Part shown: in pieces, positions 63,289 to 64,000 of the stretch | How positions within the stretch are numbered: position 1 is the stretch's first letter | Layout: every line of letters begins with the position of its first letter | From: Thiothrix sp. UBA5583 | GTDB lineage: Bacteria; Pseudomonadota; Gammaproteobacteria; Thiotrichales; Thiotrichaceae | DNA: 64,000 nucleotides | Assembly: GCA_002425225.1 (NCBI GenBank) | Contig: DILV01000031.1 | Location: forward strand, 155,894-219,893 | Reading direction: 5' to 3' | Program-made: the position numbers and the translations under genes | Notes under the pieces: model-generated | Database searches by the model: none | What the model was told of the DNA's origin: nothing | The model's input: only the letters and a program-made list of their open reading frames with translations

Positions 63289-63840
63289 ATGAAAACTTTT
63301 AATAGAGTGGCGCTTTCTGTTTTACTCGGTGTATCGCTGATGGGTGGGGTTATTGATCTTGCCGTAGCTGCACCTGTATCTGCCGCTGAACTTGAAAATG
63401 CCATGCAATCCATTCGGGCTGCCGCTGACAAAGAGGCAGCCATCGTAAAAGCTCAGGGTTTACAAGGTGCTGAAGCCGCTGCCAGAATTGCAGCGGCTGC
63501 CAAAGATGCTGCCTTGACGGCAGGCTTGGAAGGAACTCAACTGGTATCTGCGGTGGGTACTGCAACATTTCAGGCAGCCGCCGCTGCCGGGATTGCAGGT
63601 GTAACTACACAGGTTGCCGCGATTGCCGCGGCTAGTGCCACGGGTGTTACGGCTGGAACAGCTATTAACATTGCGACAGGAACAGGTGCGGCTGCTGGTA
63701 GTAGTGTGGCTCCGGCTGCCGTTGCGGGCTTTTCAGTTACCACCGCAGCAGTTGTGGCAGGTGGTGTGCTGGTCGCTGCTGCTACGGTTAGTGGTGGGGA
63801 TGGTGGGGATGATACACCAGCCAGCCCAGCCACCAATTGA
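63289..63840 (+). CDS. Ala-rich exported protein, second copy
   Basis: 183 residues, paralogue of the gene at 62562. Signal peptide (NRVALSVLLGVSLMGGVIDLAVA), then a more charged first part (ELENAMQSIRAAADKEAAIV) and the shared Ala-rich core (FQAAAAAGIAGVTTQVAAIA; TAGTAINIATGTGAAAG), a hydrophobic stretch (VVAGGVLVAAATV) and an acidic GGDGGDDTPASP tail. The shared middle and opposite drift at the ends suggest tandem duplication with relaxed ends. TTTTAGGAGA ribosome site; an extended -10-like TGCTATATA at 63180-63188 may start it. Function unknown. Confidence 0.75.
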   Translation: MKTFNRVALSVLLGVSLMGGVIDLAVAAPVSAAELENAMQSIRAAADKEAAIVKAQGLQGAEAAARIAAAAKDAALTAGLEGTQLVSAVGTATFQAAAAAGIAGVTTQVAAIAAASATGVTAGTAINIATGTGAAAGSSVAPAAVAGFSVTTAAVVAGGVLVAAATVSGGDGGDDTPASPATN

Positions 63841-63863
63841 TGATGTAATTGCAGATTGAAAAC

Positions 63864-63892
63864 AAAAAAAGCGGCTTTTGCCGCTTTTTTTT
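63864..63892 (+). terminator. Terminator of second Ala-rich gene
   Basis: A-run, GCGGC (63871-63875), TTTT loop, GCCGC (63880-63884), then eight T. Symmetric A/T flanks would let it work in both directions. The remaining 108 bp to the window end are AT-rich with nothing recognisable. Confidence 0.92.
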
Positions 63893-64000
63893 GCTGTTTT
63901 AAAACTAAAACCACTTTTCCTTGAAAACAATCCGCTCGTCCGTTAAACGATATTGGCTTATTAAATCGCTACTAAATTTAATAACTGTAAAATGTGAAGT

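Overview
The window looks like a chromosomal segment of a gammaproteobacterium with moderate GC. The evidence is the set of conserved genes: LolC/E/D, lpxH, comEC, glcDEF, serS, pst-phoU-phoBR and a complete Entner-Doudoroff operon. The mix of these with two CRISPR-near gene remnants would fit a filamentous sulfur bacterium of the Thiotrichales/Thiothrix type, but that genus-level guess is inference only.

Layout. 1-999 is the distal part of a CRISPR array with no cas genes in view; it abuts a truncated DUF559 endonuclease remnant and a decayed Uma2-like remnant. 1491-4598 holds a DUF2130 gene and the agmatine-to-putrescine pair aguA-aguB. 4753-6535 is the most unusual locus: a ribosomal-peptide (graspetide) pair in which a DUF6174 domain is fused to four TTxxxxEE core repeats and is followed, with overlap, by an ATP-grasp ester ligase. 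A small exported protein and the lipoprotein-release ABC transporter (two LolC/E permeases plus LolD) follow to 10054.

10080-34167 is a beta-glucan (laminarin-like) utilisation region: glucokinase, two GPH-family sugar permeases, a GntR-type repressor with a LacI-like sensor domain, a GH16 lipoprotein with four C-terminal modules, GH30, GH17, a glycosidase fused to a probable outer-membrane beta-barrel, a lipoprotein, a large phosphorylase-like protein, and zwf-edd-eda-pgl. A palindrome, TGCTATATAGCA, recurs at four promoters here and probably is the operator that ties them together. The genes would take glucan from outside cleavage to glucose, glucose-6-phosphate, and pyruvate plus glyceraldehyde-3-phosphate.

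34179-40252 has DUF2062, ComEC, a 774-residue protein built almost wholly of Arg-Asp heptads with a C-terminal membrane anchor, and LpxH. 40337-49567 is a phosphate region: DUF47-Pit on the plus strand, then pstCAB-phoU-phoB-phoR on the minus strand without pstS, and an OlsB-like acyltransferase. Candidate Pho boxes precede pstC and the acyltransferase. 49636-56712 holds a nuclease lipoprotein, a methyltransferase, a YheT-type hydrolase, a heme-sensor hybrid kinase and an ABC exporter. 56731-62426 holds glcDEF with a terminator, crcB and serS. 62477-63892 ends the window with two tandem Ala-rich exported paralogues, each with its own terminator. No tRNA or rRNA genes were recognised.
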